64,000 bases of DNA from Galeopsis tetrahit (Eukaryota > Streptophyta > Magnoliopsida > Lamiales > Lamiaceae): contig OY776125.1 in NCBI GenBank assembly GCA_963675135.1, positions 41,632,513 through 41,696,512 of the forward strand, written 5' to 3'. A program made the translations under genes and the position numbers. The notes beneath the pieces were generated by a model. It did not search any database. It saw only the letters and a program-made list of their open reading frames with translations, and was not told where the DNA came from. Positions 30,458-41,656 of this stretch are shown in pieces. Position 1 is the first letter of the stretch, and the number at the start of each line of letters is the position of its first letter.

Positions 30458-30709
30458 TATATATATATATTTGCAAACTTTTTAGTGCCACATGGCACAA
30501 CCACATTCTTCTACCTTAACCTCTCTCCTTCAAATCTCTCCATTTCAAAATTCCTCCATTCTCAAATTTTAATGTCAACCCTCCATTTAAAGTTTTAATC
30601 TCAACCGCACATTCTTATTTTTTACTCCTATATAAATCGCGATATCTTCTCATTTCAACCTAAGTTTCAATCTCTCGACTTTGTCTTCTTCGAAATTCGC
30701 TCTTCGATA

Positions 30710-30860
30710 ATTATTCCGTTCATCACTTACAAAAGAATTTGTGAGGAAGAATTTAATCTCACTCATTTCTCATGAGTTCGCTTTTCCGTTGTCGTTCATC
30801 ACTTATAAAAGATTTTGTGAGGAAGGATTTAGTCTCACTCATTTCTCATGAGTTCGCTTC
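30710..30860 (+). repeat. Two tandem copies of an 80-base unit
   Basis: CGTTCATCACTTA...CTCATGAGTTCGCTT is repeated twice with few changes inside the Helitron-like leader. Confidence 0.75.
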
Positions 30861-30997
30861 TGCATTGATATGCATTGTCAAAAAGTATTAGATTGGATGA
30901 AGAATATTAAATGTAATTTAATTTGGATGAGAAATGACCAATAAACAATGTCGAGTGATAGGTTGTATTTTTTTTTTCTTTTTCTTTTCTCTTTCAG

Positions 30998-32697
30998 CGG
31001 TTTTATGCGGCAATTTAATACTAATTATTTTATGAATTAATTCCAAATTTTAATGCTAATTATTGCTAATTCTAAATCTAAATCTAAATTTCGGTATTGC
31101 TACTTATAAGGCGAAATTTAGGCACAAGAATAGAAAAATTTAATGAATTAATTTGAAAATGTAACGCTAATTATTTGCACACATGTCAATATTAAATCCA
31201 AATCTATAAGGTATTTCTATAAAATCAATAATTATTTGCATAATTAAATTCCTTTTTACTTTATATTAAACAAGAATATAGGTTTTATTATATTAATATA
31301 TATATATATATATATATGTATATTGCATTTATTTTATTATCTCTAGAAATTATGTAGTTGTATAACCACATTAAAGATTGTAACAACTAAGATCATTATT
31401 ATCTTGCATTATAAACTCTATTTTTATTTTAAAAATGACTAAATTATATGAATGGTAATAAATAGTTAATAAATATTTGACTTAATATTTTTGCTTAATT
31501 TCATCCCTTTATAATTGAAATCATATTTAATGTGGTTAAGTCAAATATACAATATTTATTTTGCTTAATTTTTGATGTAATATAATTTTATAATTATTAT
31601 AATATTGATTTCAATTATAGTGTGATATTTCATAGTCAATCATCTTTTATTTTTGGGTTATTTTAGTGTTATTTATTTATTTGTTAATATTTTTAAATTA
31701 AATTTAATATCTCTATTCAAAAAAATTACATTTAATGTATAATTTAATTTTTTTAATTTGAATAATTAATGTAAGCGGTTTTATACGACAATTTAATACT
31801 AATTATTTAATGAATTAATTCAAAAATTTAATGCTAATTATTGTTAATTATAAATCTAAATTTCGGTATTGCTACTTATTAGGCGAAACTTTAGGCACAA
31901 GAACAGATAAGTTTAATGAATTAATTTGAAAATGTAATGCTAATTATTTGCACACGTGTCAATATTAAATGCAAATCTATAAGGTATTTCCATAAAATCA
32001 ATTATTATTTGCATAATTATGAAAAAATAAAGAATTATTATTGCATAATTAAATTCTTTTTTACTTTATATTAAATAAGAATATAGGTTATTGTATTAAA
32101 ATATATATATATGTATATTGCATTTATTTTATTATTTCTGGAAATTATGTAGTGTATAGCCACATTAAAGATTGTAACAACTAAGGTTATTGTTATCTTG
32201 CATAATTTAATCAATTAAGTATAAGTATTAGTCAAATATTTAATAAATCTAAAATATAAACTCTATTTTTATTTTAAAATTGCTAAATTATATGAATGGT
32301 AATAAATTGTTAATAAATATTTGTGCTTAATTTCATCCTTATTAATTGAAATCATATTTAATGTGGTTAAGTCAAATATACAATATATTTATTTTTTATG
32401 TAATATAATTTTATAATTATTATAATATTGATTTCAATTATAGTGTGAGATCTCATAGTCAATCATCTTTTATTTTGGGTTATTTTAGTGTTATTTATTT
32501 ATTTGTTAAGTATTTTTAAATTAAATTTAATATCTATGTTCAAAAAATTTACATTTAATATATAATTTAATTTTTTTTAATTTGAATAATTAATGTAAGT
32601 GGTTTTATGCGACAATTTAATACTAATTATTTCATGAATTAATTTAAAATTTTAATGCTAATTATTGCTAATTCTAAATTTAAATCTAAATTTCGCT
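30998..32697 (+). repeat. Long-period tandem repeat (about 0.8 kb, 2.1 copies)
   Basis: The words GCGGTTTTATGCG, TTCGGTATTGCTACTTA, AGGCACAAGAA and CATTAAAGATTGTAACAAC recur in order. Copies start at 30998, 31775 and 32599 (periods 777 and 824); the third is broken off after about 100 bases. AT-rich and non-coding; (TA)n runs sit inside each copy. Confidence 0.8.
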
Positions 32698-34038
32698 TCA
32701 AGTCAACCATCTCTTTAAAGTTTAAATTTAATATTTGTGGTTATACTCTAAATTAATGACGAGTTTAAAGAAATGTAATTAATTACACTATTAATATAAT
32801 TAAATTTAAATTAAGTGGTTATTTAATTATATGAAAAATATAAATGTGTTGATTAAATGCATCATAATCAAAATTAAAGTTTAATTTCTTAAAAAATTGA
32901 ATAAACTATATCATGGACATTTTTTAAATTATTTTTGTTGTTCTTCAAAGACATTAATTATAAATTATATGATTTATAGATATTAATTTCTTGAAAGGAG
33001 AATACACATTTGTACCTTATGTTATCTAAGAATAATTTATTATGGTTTAATAAAAAATGAATATATGCAATTTTATAATATAATGTTTATTGATTACCTC
33101 CACAAATTATGGAATTTTAGAACCGGATTAATGAACCATTGATTGTTTCATCTCAAGAGTTAATTCTTTAATACAGTATTGTAAAGCTTTGTTCCGATGA
33201 ATTCACATTTCGATTCCTTATTTGTAATTTTAACTTAAGAAATAACACACAATATACAATATTGTAAAACTTTGTATTAATTATTTTCTTATTTTAATTG
33301 AAGGAACTTTCCGTTGAAATTTCCACTTTTATTAAAAGTGAATATAATACTCCTACTTCGAAAACAACGGTAATAATATTTTTTATCCATTTTTTATATA
33401 TCTTTTAATACAATTTTTTTTAATGTTGTATGCTAATTTTATTTAATTACTTCTTATTTCAGTGTATTACTTCTTCGTAAATATGTGATAAGTAAAATGT
33501 CGATATATGGTGTAGAAGTAACTCCGAGAAATAACATTAATAAGGATTTTCAGATGTCATCTAATAAAAAGTTTAAGGTAATTAATGAAGGAAAGGAATA
33601 AAACTCTAATAATTTTCGAAAGAATGAAATTTATTGAAATTTTTTATTGTTTTTTATTATTGAACTGAGTAGTTTTTTGGTTTGTTTATATTTTCATTTG
33701 AATGACTTATTGGTTTTTAATAGAGTGTGATGTTAAACTATTAAGTTATTTTTTTTACAAACTGTTTTTTAATCTCATCGTATTTGAAAGAGGGGGCTTT
33801 AATTTTCTACAAATATATTGAAACCACATGAGAAATGAAGAAAGGGGGAATTGTTCATAAGGACATTTCACCTATAGAATTTATATAGAAAGACAACTTT
33901 TTTTTTAATTTAAATAGGGACAAAATCCATGATACATGTACAAAACTACCCTCTTTATTACTTAATTAACGAAATTATATTTTAATTAATTAGTCAAAGA
34001 TTAATAAAACTAACTATGTACACAGAATCGTTAATTGC
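32698..34038. other. AT-rich non-coding stretch
   Basis: No open frame, terminal repeat or RNA gene that I can support. Confidence 0.5.
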
Positions 34039-34520
34039 GTTAATTAGTTTCTTTCCAAATTTGAAAATTTAATGAAAATTAGAGATAAGATATTAGAAAA
34101 TTTTATTTGAATATGAAAGATTTGTATTTATTTTTAAAATATATTAATAAATTTCAATTATTTATTTTAAATTATAACAATTGATTATGTGGATATTGTG
34201 TAATTGATTTTTTTTCAAATTTGAAAACTTAATGAAAATTAGAGACTAGATATTAGAAAATTTTATTTGAATGTGAAAGATTTATATTTATTTTTAAAAT
34301 ATATTAATAAATTTCAATTATTTATTTTAAATTATATTAATTGATTATGTGATATTGTGTTAATTGATTTCTTTTTAAATTTAAAATTTTAATGAAAATT
34401 AGAGCTAAGATATTAAAAAATTTATTTGAATTTGAAAGATTTGTAGTCTCATTTTTAAAATATATTAATAAATTTCAATTATTTATTTTAAATTACAGTA
34501 ATTGATTATGTGGATAATGA
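34039..34520 (+). repeat. Three tandem copies of a 160-base AT-rich unit
   Basis: Units start at about 34039, 34200 and 34359 with the words TTAATGAAAATTAGAG, GAAAGATTTGTA and CAATTATTTATTTTAAATTA in each. Confidence 0.8.
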
Positions 34521-35120
34521 TTTGGTGACAACTCAATTCCATAAAAAAATAAATTGGTTGGTTCTATATCATTACTTTATATGCAGATTTAAAAACATAT
34601 ATGCAAGAAATTGTTACATATTCTTGTTGACATATGCAAAAATATGTTGCATATAACTTAAAATACGTGACAATATGCAATAGAACAATATATTTGTAAT
34701 AAAATGTTCTAAACTATTAATTTTATTTTAAAAAATTAATATACATATGATTCTTTGGGTTTGAACGGGTCAATTTAATAATACAATATTACTTCACTTT
34801 ATTTATATTATAAAATCTATGAATTTTATTTTTAAATAAATAAACCATTTAATTGTTGTGTAATTACATTTTAGATAATATATATATATTTATATATTTA
34901 ACAATATATATCATCTATATAAAATATGCAAATATATAAGCATATATGTAAAAAAACGGTGCATATAGTCAATAAGATATTCAAATATTATGTTGCATAT
35001 AGTCAATGTATTATTCCATAAGATTCAAAAAATATAAAGAATATATGCAAGAGCTACAAAAGCTTTAAAATCAAAGTAGAGAAAGGAAAATCAATTGAAC
35101 ATAGAACTTGAAACCATAAT
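34521..35120. other. AT-rich stretch with GCATATAGTCAAT words
   Basis: Non-coding. Contains repeated ATATGCAA and GCATATAGTCAAT words and simple TA runs only. Confidence 0.45.
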
Positions 35121-35383
35121 TAATTGCAACATCTTCTTTAGATGATCGGAGAGTGGCTCGATAAACTTGTCCCAAGCTTGCAGCTGCAATTGTCTCCGAT
35201 GAAATTTTGTTGAAAACAACCTTAAGAGGTTGACCAGGTTCCTCCTCTATAATGTCAAAAAGCTATCTACTGAGATTGTCCATATCAACAAAGGGATTAC
35301 CAGAAGGTATGAGACTTTCTCTTGGGGGCAAGGATACCTCCAAGCAGCCGCATAAAACAACTCTTAGGTGCAGTAGTTTGAAA
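35121..35383 (-). pseudogene. Fragment of an ABC1/UbiB-type atypical kinase gene
   Basis: The minus strand translates to a stretch with IIEEE.GQPLK, KISSETIAAASLGQVYRATL and EDVAI. The Ala-rich AAASLGQVYRA block replaces the Gly-rich loop in ABC1 (UbiB/COQ8) kinases, many of which are plastid or mitochondrial proteins in plants. The fragment ends where an exon would, at the ATP-lysine region, and the other edge looks like a splice acceptor (TTTTTTATGTAG). An in-frame TAG at 35263-35265 and the absence of the rest of the kinase domain mark it as dead. It lies between Helitron ends, so it is probably a captured piece including intron edges. Which ABC1 subfamily is unclear. Confidence 0.65.
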
Positions 35384-36130
35384 CTACATAAAAAAAATCA
35401 AACTGTCAGACATCAGGACTTGTCAATAAGGCATCCATAACACTTAATTTTACAGGTAGTCAGCTCCTTTGATCTTTTTTTCAACTGAACAGACGTAAAA
35501 TCGTAAATCTCAATAATATCAAATAAACACTAACAAGTTAGTAATTTTAGAACATTTGGCTTATGTTACGTGTTGGCATTTGTGGTATTTTTATAAGCAA
35601 CTATATCAAAGAAGCAACAAACAACTGTGTAGAAGTAAGAGACAGCTAATTCAGTCATTATATTGAAATTGAGGCATTTTGATTTCCCCAATTGTTATCA
35701 TACAATTATAATCAATCTCATATTTCCAGAATACGCCATAAAAATGCAATTTACAACAAAGGAATCCAACCGGAAAGAGAAAACTACTCGAGCTCAATTC
35801 GATTAAATTTGAGTCGAGCACGAGTAGCTCGTGAGTAGACTCAACTTACTTACACTCCAACGTTGAGTTTTCGGAGAAGTTTGATCTAAACAAAGTAAAA
35901 TTACATAATATAAATATAAGGAACAAACATTGTTCAGTTTTGTTGAGCAACTACATACAAGTTTATGAAATGGATTTGAGCCTTTGTGCTCCAAAGAATA
36001 TTATACAATAAAACTTATCAAATATAGAATTTAGATGCATCAGTTTGCTGTAGCGACACAGACAAGTTGTTAAAAACATAAAATAAAAGCAAAAGATCAC
36101 AAATGAGTGCTCTATAAATGGCTCACATAT
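35384..36130. other. Stretch without recognisable features
   Basis: May include intron sequence of the captured gene fragments on either side; nothing further can be supported. Confidence 0.4.
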
Positions 36131-36401
36131 TCATCTTCCTCTATACACGATTTCGTCATCATCTACGTCGAATGCTGGGTTACATAGACACCTGAAGAGT
36201 CTACCGATGCCCTGAGGAAATCGATCCACGATTAGAGAGAACGAGAGAGTGAAAAAGAGACCGAAACTAAAGTGATGAGATGAGATGAACCTGTGTAACT
36301 AAAGGTGTTCTGTAATTAAGTGGTCTTAATGAGTCCTCATCATCACTAGAATCAGAAGTGCTGTAATCTTCAATCTTCTTGAACGATGAAGGGAAGAATC
36401 C
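36131..36401 (-). pseudogene. Two-exon fragment of an unidentified host gene
   Basis: Minus strand: an exon from about 36401 to 36291 with the acidic-serine stretch YSTSDSSDDEDSLRPLNYRT, a GT-AG intron of 79 nt (36290-36212; ...CACAG|GTTC, TTCCTCAG|GGC), and a last exon to TGA at 36131 reading GIGRLFRCLCNPAFDVDDDE. The two exons join in the same phase, which is unlikely by chance. The upstream part is missing. I do not recognise the protein; the length of about 64 codons is a C-terminal remnant. Probably captured, like the neighbouring kinase fragment. Confidence 0.4.
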
Positions 36402-37427
36402 CTAATTCTTGAACGATGAATTGCCGAATTCAAAAGACCGAATAAACTGCGATTGTTCTGCAAATTAAATTCTTATTTTTGAAAAATCATAAAATCATAA
36501 TTTTTGAAAAAAGAACAATTCATTAAACAATATATTACATCAGATCTACATAATTTTTTAATACTCTGAGGGGGGAAGAAACAAATAATATGTTAGGAGA
36601 AAGATAAAAACTTTCAAAGCAGTGTTATTTAGGGAAAATTACAACAAGCGAATAATTCACGTCGGACCTGTGACGGCAACGGATGGCGTCCGACGAGTCT
36701 ATGACCCACGATCTGGAATGACCACACGGCGGCAAAGGCTCTGCAATGATCGATTCTCGTTAACACCATTCTGACCGATTCTCGTTAACACCATTCTAAA
36801 TCTTAGGATCGACTGTCGAAGAAGATGATCGGAAGATGAAGGCGGCGGCTGAGGAACAACCGAGAAGAGAAATTTGACGGTGACAGTGGCGACTGAAGGA
36901 CTGTCGAGGAAGATGGAGGCCGTGAAGATGAATTAGGGTTCTAATGAATTAAGTTTTAAAGAATTGAGTACCAAACAAAATAAAAGGGAATTCAGCTAAA
37001 ATTGTGGAACAAACATAAATAAAAATTGGAAATGAAAAGAAAGGGTATATTGGGTTTTTTGGATACTAATTTGACCTTAATTGTATTGTTTTAGTTTGTT
37101 TCCTTTATTTGAAAATTAGTCTATAAGATTGTCCTTCCTAGTGATTAAACTCATGAAGAAAATAGAACAGTTATAAAATTCAGTTGGTCCAAACTATAAA
37201 TTCTAAGATCGGAAGAAAATTCTATTTGAGCATTCAAAAAGACGAAGATGTCAACTTCAATTTGAATATTTTATACTCTTAAATCGAAATAAATCCTTTT
37301 CAATTTTCGTTTGGAATCCGTTTACATTCTAAAAGTGAACGCGTGATAAAAAGTCGACGGTGGGACGCGTGTTTAAAGGATTGGAACAGTGACGAAGGGA
37401 CAATGGGGCAAGGGGGCCGGGGTGACG
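36402..37427. other. Stretch with a mixed-composition patch (36655-36940)
   Basis: A locally GC-richer patch with CGGCGGCGGC-type words that may be 5' gene sequence. GATTCTCGTTAACACCATTCT is present twice in tandem near 36750-36800. No supported open frame. Confidence 0.35.
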
Positions 37428-37442
37428 GCCCCCCCCCCCCCC
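37428..37442 (+). repeat. Poly-C run after a GC-rich patch
   Basis: A run of about 14 C follows GGGGCCGGGGTGACGG; simple repeat. Confidence 0.7.
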
Positions 37443-38600
37443 ACAAAATATTTAAGTTATTTACTATGTATACAATATAATGTTTACTATGTAATGTAAT
37501 GTTGGTCCAGTGGTTGGTTATAATTAAATAAACTTGGTTTTTTACTGAAAATAATTTTATGATGAAATTATTTGATAAATATAATATTATAACGTCGAGT
37601 AACACTTATGTGAACTTGAAACTTTTATCTACGTACATTTTTATAATAATGTTAATTGCGTCTCAAACACAAAATTTCTGGTTCCATCACTGGATTTGAA
37701 TGTATGCAAGTTATTTTCAATTCAATTAATTACATTGTTTGTGTTCTACCTTGATAAAACTAAGATAATGACTAGCTAATTGTTTTTAATTCTAGGCGAC
37801 ATTAATAAATTATGCTACAAAAAAACTATTTAAAAAAATGGTTTATATATTATTGCAAGATTTGTTACCATTATGAATTAATTTTATTTCATAATTATAT
37901 GTTATTATGTATTAATGGATGTGATTGTAATTAATTTATAGTATAATATCAAGGGTTATTTAGAGTACCATATATTTAATTTAACTTTGTGTTACTAAAT
38001 CATTAACCGGTCTCTCTATAATGTTGTTTAGAAACATTGATTTGAAGTCCAGTTTGTGTAATGAAACTAAATTGGTTGTTACAAGATTTGAAAATTATAT
38101 AATTGAAGCACTAATTCTTTCGGAAAGGAGTGTTGATAGTAAGTTTTTATTTCGAGAATGACATTAATTATTTCAGATGACACTGTTCCTGTCAAGTTTT
38201 GAAGGAGACAATTTCTTATTCTATTGTTTTTTGCAATAACTATAAATAAAAGTCAAGAGCAGTCAATTTCAATGATATGTCTCTACCTTTCGAAGCCTAT
38301 ATTTATACACAACAATTGTCTATATGTTGTTGCCTCTAGAGTGAAGAATAAAAGTGATTTTTTTTTTTTTGTTTAAATTCAAATGAAAAAATATGTAGAC
38401 ATACCACGAATGTTATCTATAAGGAGGTTTTTTGAAATTTTAATTTATTATATTAATTACTTTTATAAATTCATTTATAATTCTCTTTTATGTTATTGTT
38501 TTTTATACAAATTTAATTTATATTTCTACAACATTTTCTTTATCTTTTAATAGAATAAAGAAATTTAAAACTTTATATATATATTAAAATTGATTTTTTA
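37443..38600. other. AT-rich non-coding stretch before the second Helitron end
   Basis: Nothing coding; the last 70 bases match the 3' region of the Helitron ending at 30457. Confidence 0.45.
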
Positions 38601-38862
38601 ATTAATAAATTAAAGTATATTATAAATTTATTTCTTTCAATCCCGCGTAAAACACGGGTCTTACACTAGTTAAACTCCTAAATCAAAACATACATAACAT
38701 CTAATTAAAATAATAACAAAATCGAGATAAATCTTAATTCGTTCAATTGAACGAACATAATCAAAATTAAGTTTCACATCCTCATGTTAGAAAAGTAGTT
38801 TAGCTTCTAAATATAATTAAAAGAACACAAACACAAAATCAGAAACATTGTTTTACACTTTT

Positions 38863-40021
38863 GGGCGCGGCTAAATGCACCCGGATTTCCTATGAGTACA
38901 CCCACCAAACATTTTTTTAATCTTTCAGAATTAATTCCCATATACCCCTAGGGTAAAATTTATGAAAAAAAACGAAGATGAGTACACCCACCCATTCTAT
39001 TTCACAGAATTATCTCCACCACCACCAAAACCAAAACAAACACCATTCTTCAACAAAAAAAACTCCAAAATTGCAACAAAAATAAATCTAAATTTCCAAA
39101 TCAAACATGTTCGAAATTTTTTCCAAAACAAACTCAATATGTTCGGAAAAAAAATTCCAAAATAACTCAAATCTGTCCGGAAAAAAAGATCGAACATCTT
39201 GTTCGAAAAAATTTTCAAAACAAACTCAAGTTGTTCGAATTTTTTTCCAAAACAAACTCAATATGTTCGAGAATAATTCCCGAACTACTAAAAACCCTAA
39301 TTTTCCTAAATTTTCTAAAATTTTCAAAACCCTAATTTCTGTAAAAATTGTAAAAAAAAAAAAAAACTTACCTTCGGCGACGTGCGTGGGTGCGATGAAG
39401 GGGAGGGGTTGCGGCCGCGAAGGGGAGTGGGAGAGCCCTCGAACGGCGTCGGTGGGCGGCGGCGACAGCCCTCGAACGGCGTCAGTAGTCGTCTTCTTGA
39501 AACAGGGATGAGGAGCGAACGAGAGAGGAGGGGTGCGAACGGTCGCCCGCTGCTTGGCTTCTTCTTCAACAGCGCGGCCGCGTCGTTTGGAGAAGGGGCG
39601 ACGACGGCCGCGTCCTTCTTTAAGGCGGCAACGTGGGACCAGAGGAAGAGAAGCGGGGGGTTGGGGGAGAGAATCCGCCACCGGCGTGCGTGGCTTGGGA
39701 GGCGAAGGCGACGCTGCAGACGGGCGGGAGACGCCGGGACGCAGGAAGAGGGGCGGCGCCGCTCGGACGTGAAGAGAGAAATGGAGGTGAGTGTCCTGAA
39801 TTTTGAGAAGAAGAAAGAGAGAATGAAGGGTTTTAATTTAGAAGAGGGTAATTTTGGGATTTCCACGTGGGTGTCCTCATCCAACTGTTGACCTTCTTAC
39901 GAAAGGCCCAAGAGCCCAAGTGTTGACCTTCTGCTTCAATTGTCCAGCAGCTCCCCAAACCAAAGGCCCAACAACCCATTTCTTTTCTTAATTGGACTCT
40001 TTTTAAAAATAAAAATAAATA
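38863..40021 (+). mobile_element. Partial Mutator-like element, possible Pack-MULE
   Basis: Its left end GGGCGCGGCTAAATGCACCC, then GATTTCCTATGAGTACACCC, is the same terminal repeat as that of the complete element at 40022-41585. Subterminal words GATGAGTACACCCACCC (38976) and GTGGGTGTCCTCATCC (39865) are present, but no matching right terminus, so it is truncated or rearranged. It contains a GC-rich island (39375-39800) unlike the surroundings. Confidence 0.45.
39375..39800. other. GC-rich island inside the partial Mutator-like element
   Basis: Strongly GC-rich with many CpG, overlapping open frames on both strands and a repeated CCCTCGAACGGCGTC. The frames are of compositional origin; a captured 5' gene piece is possible, but no protein family is recognised. 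Confidence 0.4.
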
Positions 40022-41585
40022 GGGTGCGGCTAAAGGCACCCGAATTTCCTATGAGTATACCCAGGGGATGAGAACACACACAAAACGGATGAGGACATCC
40101 ACCTGAAAAACCCAAAAAATGCCCTTAACATTTCTCCCCCTCCCTCCCTCCCTTCTCTTCATTCGGTACACCCACCCCTCCATCTTCCCCAAACCTCTCC
40201 CCCACTCCATCAACGTTTTTTCGCACCACTCCCACTCCCACTCCATTTTCGCACCACTCCCACTACCTGCGACGTCGAAGAAGAGAAAGAGAGAGCACCG
40301 TTCTCCCCTACTCCATCATTTTTTCGAAGAATAGGAGAAAGCGTTTTTTTTTTTCATTTTGCTAAAATGGTTAAATGTTAGTTTTTCTTGCTTATATTTG
40401 AGAAGAAGAGTAGGAAGCATGTTTAATTTCGGTTTTTGTTGATTGAAACATTGATTTTATTGTTGTAGGGTTTATGTTTTGTTTTTTGAATTTGGGGTTA
40501 ATTCATGCATGTGTTGATTAAGGTTGGTTTTTTGTGTTATAATCATGTTTATGTGTAGAATGTATCAATTTTTGATGTGTTAGGATTAAAATAAACCAAT
40601 GGGCATCTAATTGGCATGGTTAGCACGAAATTATCGTTTTGGACTGGTTTTTCGCACAATTGATAGTTGTCCGGAATTAATTTTCGGACATGGCATGTTT
40701 GTTTTGGTTTAGATTTCGAACATGGCTTGTTTGTTTTGGATGAGGACACCCACGTTTTAAATGTTGTATGGATGAGTACACCCACTATGTACGGGACAAA
40801 TTTTCGAACAATTGTAGTATTTGCTGAACAAAATTTCGAACAATGGCCTCATGTTGGGAACAAATTTTCGAACATTAGGTGAATGTTCGAAAAAAAGTTC
40901 CCAACAGAGACTTTTGGGTTAGAAATTCATCCAAGTAAAACTTGATGAACTTAATTTCGAACAATGGCCCCATGTTGGGAACAAATTTTCGAACAATTAC
41001 CCAATGTTCGAAAAAAAGTTCCCAACAGAGAGTTTGGGTTAGAAATTCGTCCAAGTAAAACTTGGTGAACTAAATTTCGAACAATGGCCCAATGTTGGGA
41101 ACAAATTTTCGAACAATCATCCAATGTTCGAAAAAAAGTTCCCAACAGAGATCGTCTTCTTCGCAGAACCAGTCGCGAAAATGGGTTTTTTTAAAAACGA
41201 CCAAATGCAATACATAATGTCAAAATGTATGTCTTAAATGCATATTATTTCAACTACATACCACTATAGAGTCATAAGATGCAAAAAAAAACAAGCATGA
41301 TAAATAACTTACAAATGAGTCTTTGGCACCACCACTAGTAGTTATTACATCATAATCGACCATTTTCGACTCCATCCTCGCTCTCAAAATAGGAAATTTT
41401 GGAATTGCGTAGAAAGTGATGACCCTCTGTATTCCCGCATTTAGATAGGAGGTGGGTGTACTCATCCGACGTTTTTTTAAAAAAAGTACATGAGGGGTAA
41501 ATACGTCATTTCGCAACACCCTTGTGACAAAAAAAAGTTCGCGTGGGTGTACTCATAGGAAATCCGAGTGCCTTTAGCCGCGCCC
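40022..41585 (+). mobile_element. Mutator-like non-autonomous element (1564 bp)
   Basis: Left terminus GGGTGCGGCTAAAGGCACCC (40022) and right terminus, read inward, GGGCGCGGCTAAAGGCACTC (41585) are about 42-base inverted repeats. The flanks are both AAATAAATA (40013-40021, 41586-41594), a nine-base target duplication typical for Mutator. Inside are more GATGAGTACACCCAC words, a CT-rich stretch and a hairpin tandem repeat. No transposase. Confidence 0.7.
40838..41152 (+). repeat. Three tandem copies of a 121-base hairpin unit
   Basis: Units start at 40838, 40959 and 41079. Each has GTTGGGAACAAATTTTCGAAC and, about 12 bases on, GTTCGAAAAAAAGTTCCCAA, near-perfect reverse complements, so each copy can fold. 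The spacer differs between copies while the arms are constant. Confidence 0.8.
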
Positions 41586-41656
41586 AAATAAATAAATTAA
41601 AAATAAAATTGGGCTTCCTTCCTTGCGTGTGGTATACGACCCTTCAAGGAACTTAA

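Larger units (their letters stand above)
30458..38669 (+). mobile_element. Putative large Helitron or Helitron composite with captured fragments (8.2 kb)
   Basis: The left end (TATATATTTGCAAACTTTT, GTGCCACATGGCAC) matches the starts of the two other Helitrons and directly follows the CTAG of the previous one. The right end has CCCGCG TAAAA CACGGG and then TCTTACACTAG|T at 38669. Inside are long-period tandem repeats and two decayed gene fragments. No clear TC start is visible, and the two ends could belong to different copies, so the extent is tentative. Confidence 0.4.

Noticed and set aside
37428..37442. Poly-C run as an assembly gap filler
   Set aside because: It follows a GC-rich patch naturally and is short; length may be uncertain but nothing indicates an artificial join.
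39226..39891. Overlapping GC-rich frames on both strands as genes
   Set aside because: They overlap in several phases, are low-complexity (Arg/Pro/Ser) and arise from composition; no start context or family.
38863..41585. A single 2.7-kb Mutator-like element
   Set aside because: The nine-base duplication AAATAAATA flanks only 40022-41585, so that part is a separate insertion; no duplication is seen around 38863.
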